Source of the DNA: JACROF01 sp964598995
GTDB lineage: Bacteria > Patescibacteriota > Microgenomatia > Levybacterales > UBA12049
DNA: 5,205 bases
Assembly (NCBI GenBank): GCA_964598995.1
Contig: CAZRDR010000068.1
Coordinates: 1-5,205, forward strand
Direction: 5' to 3'
Positions 4,347 through 5,205 of the stretch are shown here, piece after piece; position 1 is the first letter of the stretch; each line of letters opens with the position of its first letter. The translations under genes and the position numbers were made by a program. The notes below the pieces were generated by a model, which was not told the origin of the DNA, searched no databases, and saw only the letters and a program-made list of their open reading frames with translations.

Positions 4347-5205
4347 ATGCCAAAAGGAGAACGTGACACCAGAGCACTCCAACCCGACCGTAAGGATCGG
4401 ATGTTTGGCATTCACATTCCACCCCTCCCCGCTCCAGATATCCCTATCCCGATCCCAGAACTTGAACACATGCCCACTCCTGCAGACTATGCATTTACCG
4501 CTGTAAAATCCGCACTGCAGGAACAAGCTGATAATACAGCTGAGCGGCTTGGTGCATCACGGTTAGCTGTTGTTGAAGCTCCAGATAATGTCGACGCAGA
4601 CTTTGGCGTTGCTGTTCATCGACTAGCAGCTGTTGCTAAACAACCGCCTACTAGAATAGCTGAAGCGTTAGCTGAAAACTTTAATGCTCATGATGTCAAA
4701 CCTCGACATGTACTTCAAGCGAAGACTGAAGGCCCCTTCCTTAACTTCGATCTTGATATGAACTCACTTGGAACTGAGATCGTGAACCAAGTCGAGGCGA
4801 TGGGAGATAAATACGGTGAACAAAATATCGGGAATGGGAAAAAAGTCGTCATTGACTGCTCATCACCTAACATTGCTAAATACATGAGTGTTGGCCATTT
4901 ACGCTCAACAGTCATCGGCGAAGCCTTAACTCGCATTTATAGAGCTGGGGGTTATGAAGTGATCAGAGACAATCACCTTGGTGACTGGGGTACCCAATTT
5001 GGTATGCTTGGACGAGCACATGAGTTATGGGCTGGTGAGATCCCCGAACTCCAAGGTGGTACTGATAGTGTGCGTGGCCTATACAAACTTTATGTCAAGA
5101 TGCATGAAGAAATAGAAAGAGAGAAAGAAGGTAATCCTGATAAAGAATCTTCATTGGAGCGAGAAGGACGAGAGTGGTTTAAACGCCTTGAGGAAGGAGA
5201 TCCTG
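4347..5205 (+). CDS. argS: Arginyl-tRNA synthetase (N-terminal part, runs off the right edge)
   Basis: Class I aminoacyl-tRNA synthetase that attaches arginine to tRNA-Arg in an ATP-dependent reaction, requiring tRNA for amino-acid activation. The first 286 residues are present. The N-terminal tRNA D-loop-binding domain (about 47-145) has VEAPDNVDADFGVAVHRLA and TEGPFLNFDLD. The catalytic domain opens with VVIDCSSPNIAKYM and the HIGH-equivalent SVGHLRSTVIGEAL (181-194), then RDNHLGDWGTQFGML (207-221), a highly specific ArgRS stretch. Serine replaces the first His of HIGH, a variant I recall from other ArgRS groups, so it is probably functional. Residues 1-46 are an added tail, with eight prolines in 26-45, before the usual family start. 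The KMSK-like region and anticodon-binding domain lie outside the window. It is co-directional with the deiminase gene, 2 nt downstream, and probably translationally coupled. Confidence 0.97.
   Translation, partial: MPKGERDTRALQPDRKDRMFGIHIPPLPAPDIPIPIPELEHMPTPADYAFTAVKSALQEQADNTAERLGASRLAVVEAPDNVDADFGVAVHRLAAVAKQPPTRIAEALAENFNAHDVKPRHVLQAKTEGPFLNFDLDMNSLGTEIVNQVEAMGDKYGEQNIGNGKKVVIDCSSPNIAKYMSVGHLRSTVIGEALTRIYRAGGYEVIRDNHLGDWGTQFGMLGRAHELWAGEIPELQGGTDSVRGLYKLYVKMHEEIEREKEGNPDKESSLEREGREWFKRLEEGDP

Noticed and set aside
4887..4898. Serine in place of the first His of the ArgRS HIGH motif as an inactivating change
   Set aside because: An SxGH variant with the same flanking SSPNIAK and LRST residues is, from memory, found in functional ArgRS of other bacteria, so it is probably a normal variant.
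4181..4936. Several minus-strand open frames opposite the deiminase and argS genes
   Set aside because: They overlap two strongly conserved genes and lack start signals. Their compositions (runs of Phe, Ser, Cys) are typical of antisense translation.

Overview
The window reads as a slice of a small, gene-dense bacterial chromosome, most likely from Patescibacteria (the candidate phyla radiation). This is an inference. It rests on a DUF975-like membrane protein, an S23-type four-helix-bundle gene lodged between two core genes, an arginine deiminase beside argS, and promoters lying almost on top of their start codons. About 1,600 codons in six genes contain no in-frame TGA, so the UGA=Gly code of Gracilibacteria and Absconditabacteria is unlikely. 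The exact phylum cannot be fixed from this sequence.

Left block, minus strand, in transcription order: frr (ribosome recycling factor, 2977-2420), a four-helix-bundle S23-family gene (2378-2022), rseP (site-2 intramembrane metalloprotease, 1974-793), and a polytopic membrane protein that runs off the left edge (642-1). A 150-bp intergenic stretch (643-792) rich in inverted repeats separates the last two. frr, rseP and the membrane gene each have a -10 hexamer only 6 to 10 nt before the ATG and no Shine-Dalgarno sequence, which suggests leaderless or nearly leaderless mRNAs.

Right block, plus strand: a strong sigma70-type promoter (TTGACA, 17 nt, TATAAA) at 3047-3075 drives an arginine deiminase-family gene (3097-4344). 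Arginyl-tRNA synthetase (argS, 4347 to the right edge) follows 2 nt later with a good Shine-Dalgarno site. The two genes look co-transcribed, so an enzyme that consumes free arginine and one that charges it to tRNA share a transcript. Both proteins have extra proline-containing N-terminal segments.

The most unusual structure surrounds the S23 gene. Both flanks carry degenerate tandem 7-nt repeats (consensus GCNNAGR) in opposite orientation, and together they contain 16-nt arms that are inverted with 14 of 16 matches. One array abuts the ATG. The other supplies the stop codon and overlaps the probable -35 of rseP. The outer edge of the right array abuts the arm of a perfect 12-bp hairpin that ends frr. 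This looks like a compact, roughly 414-bp cassette inserted between frr and rseP. Whether it is mobile cannot be settled from one copy.
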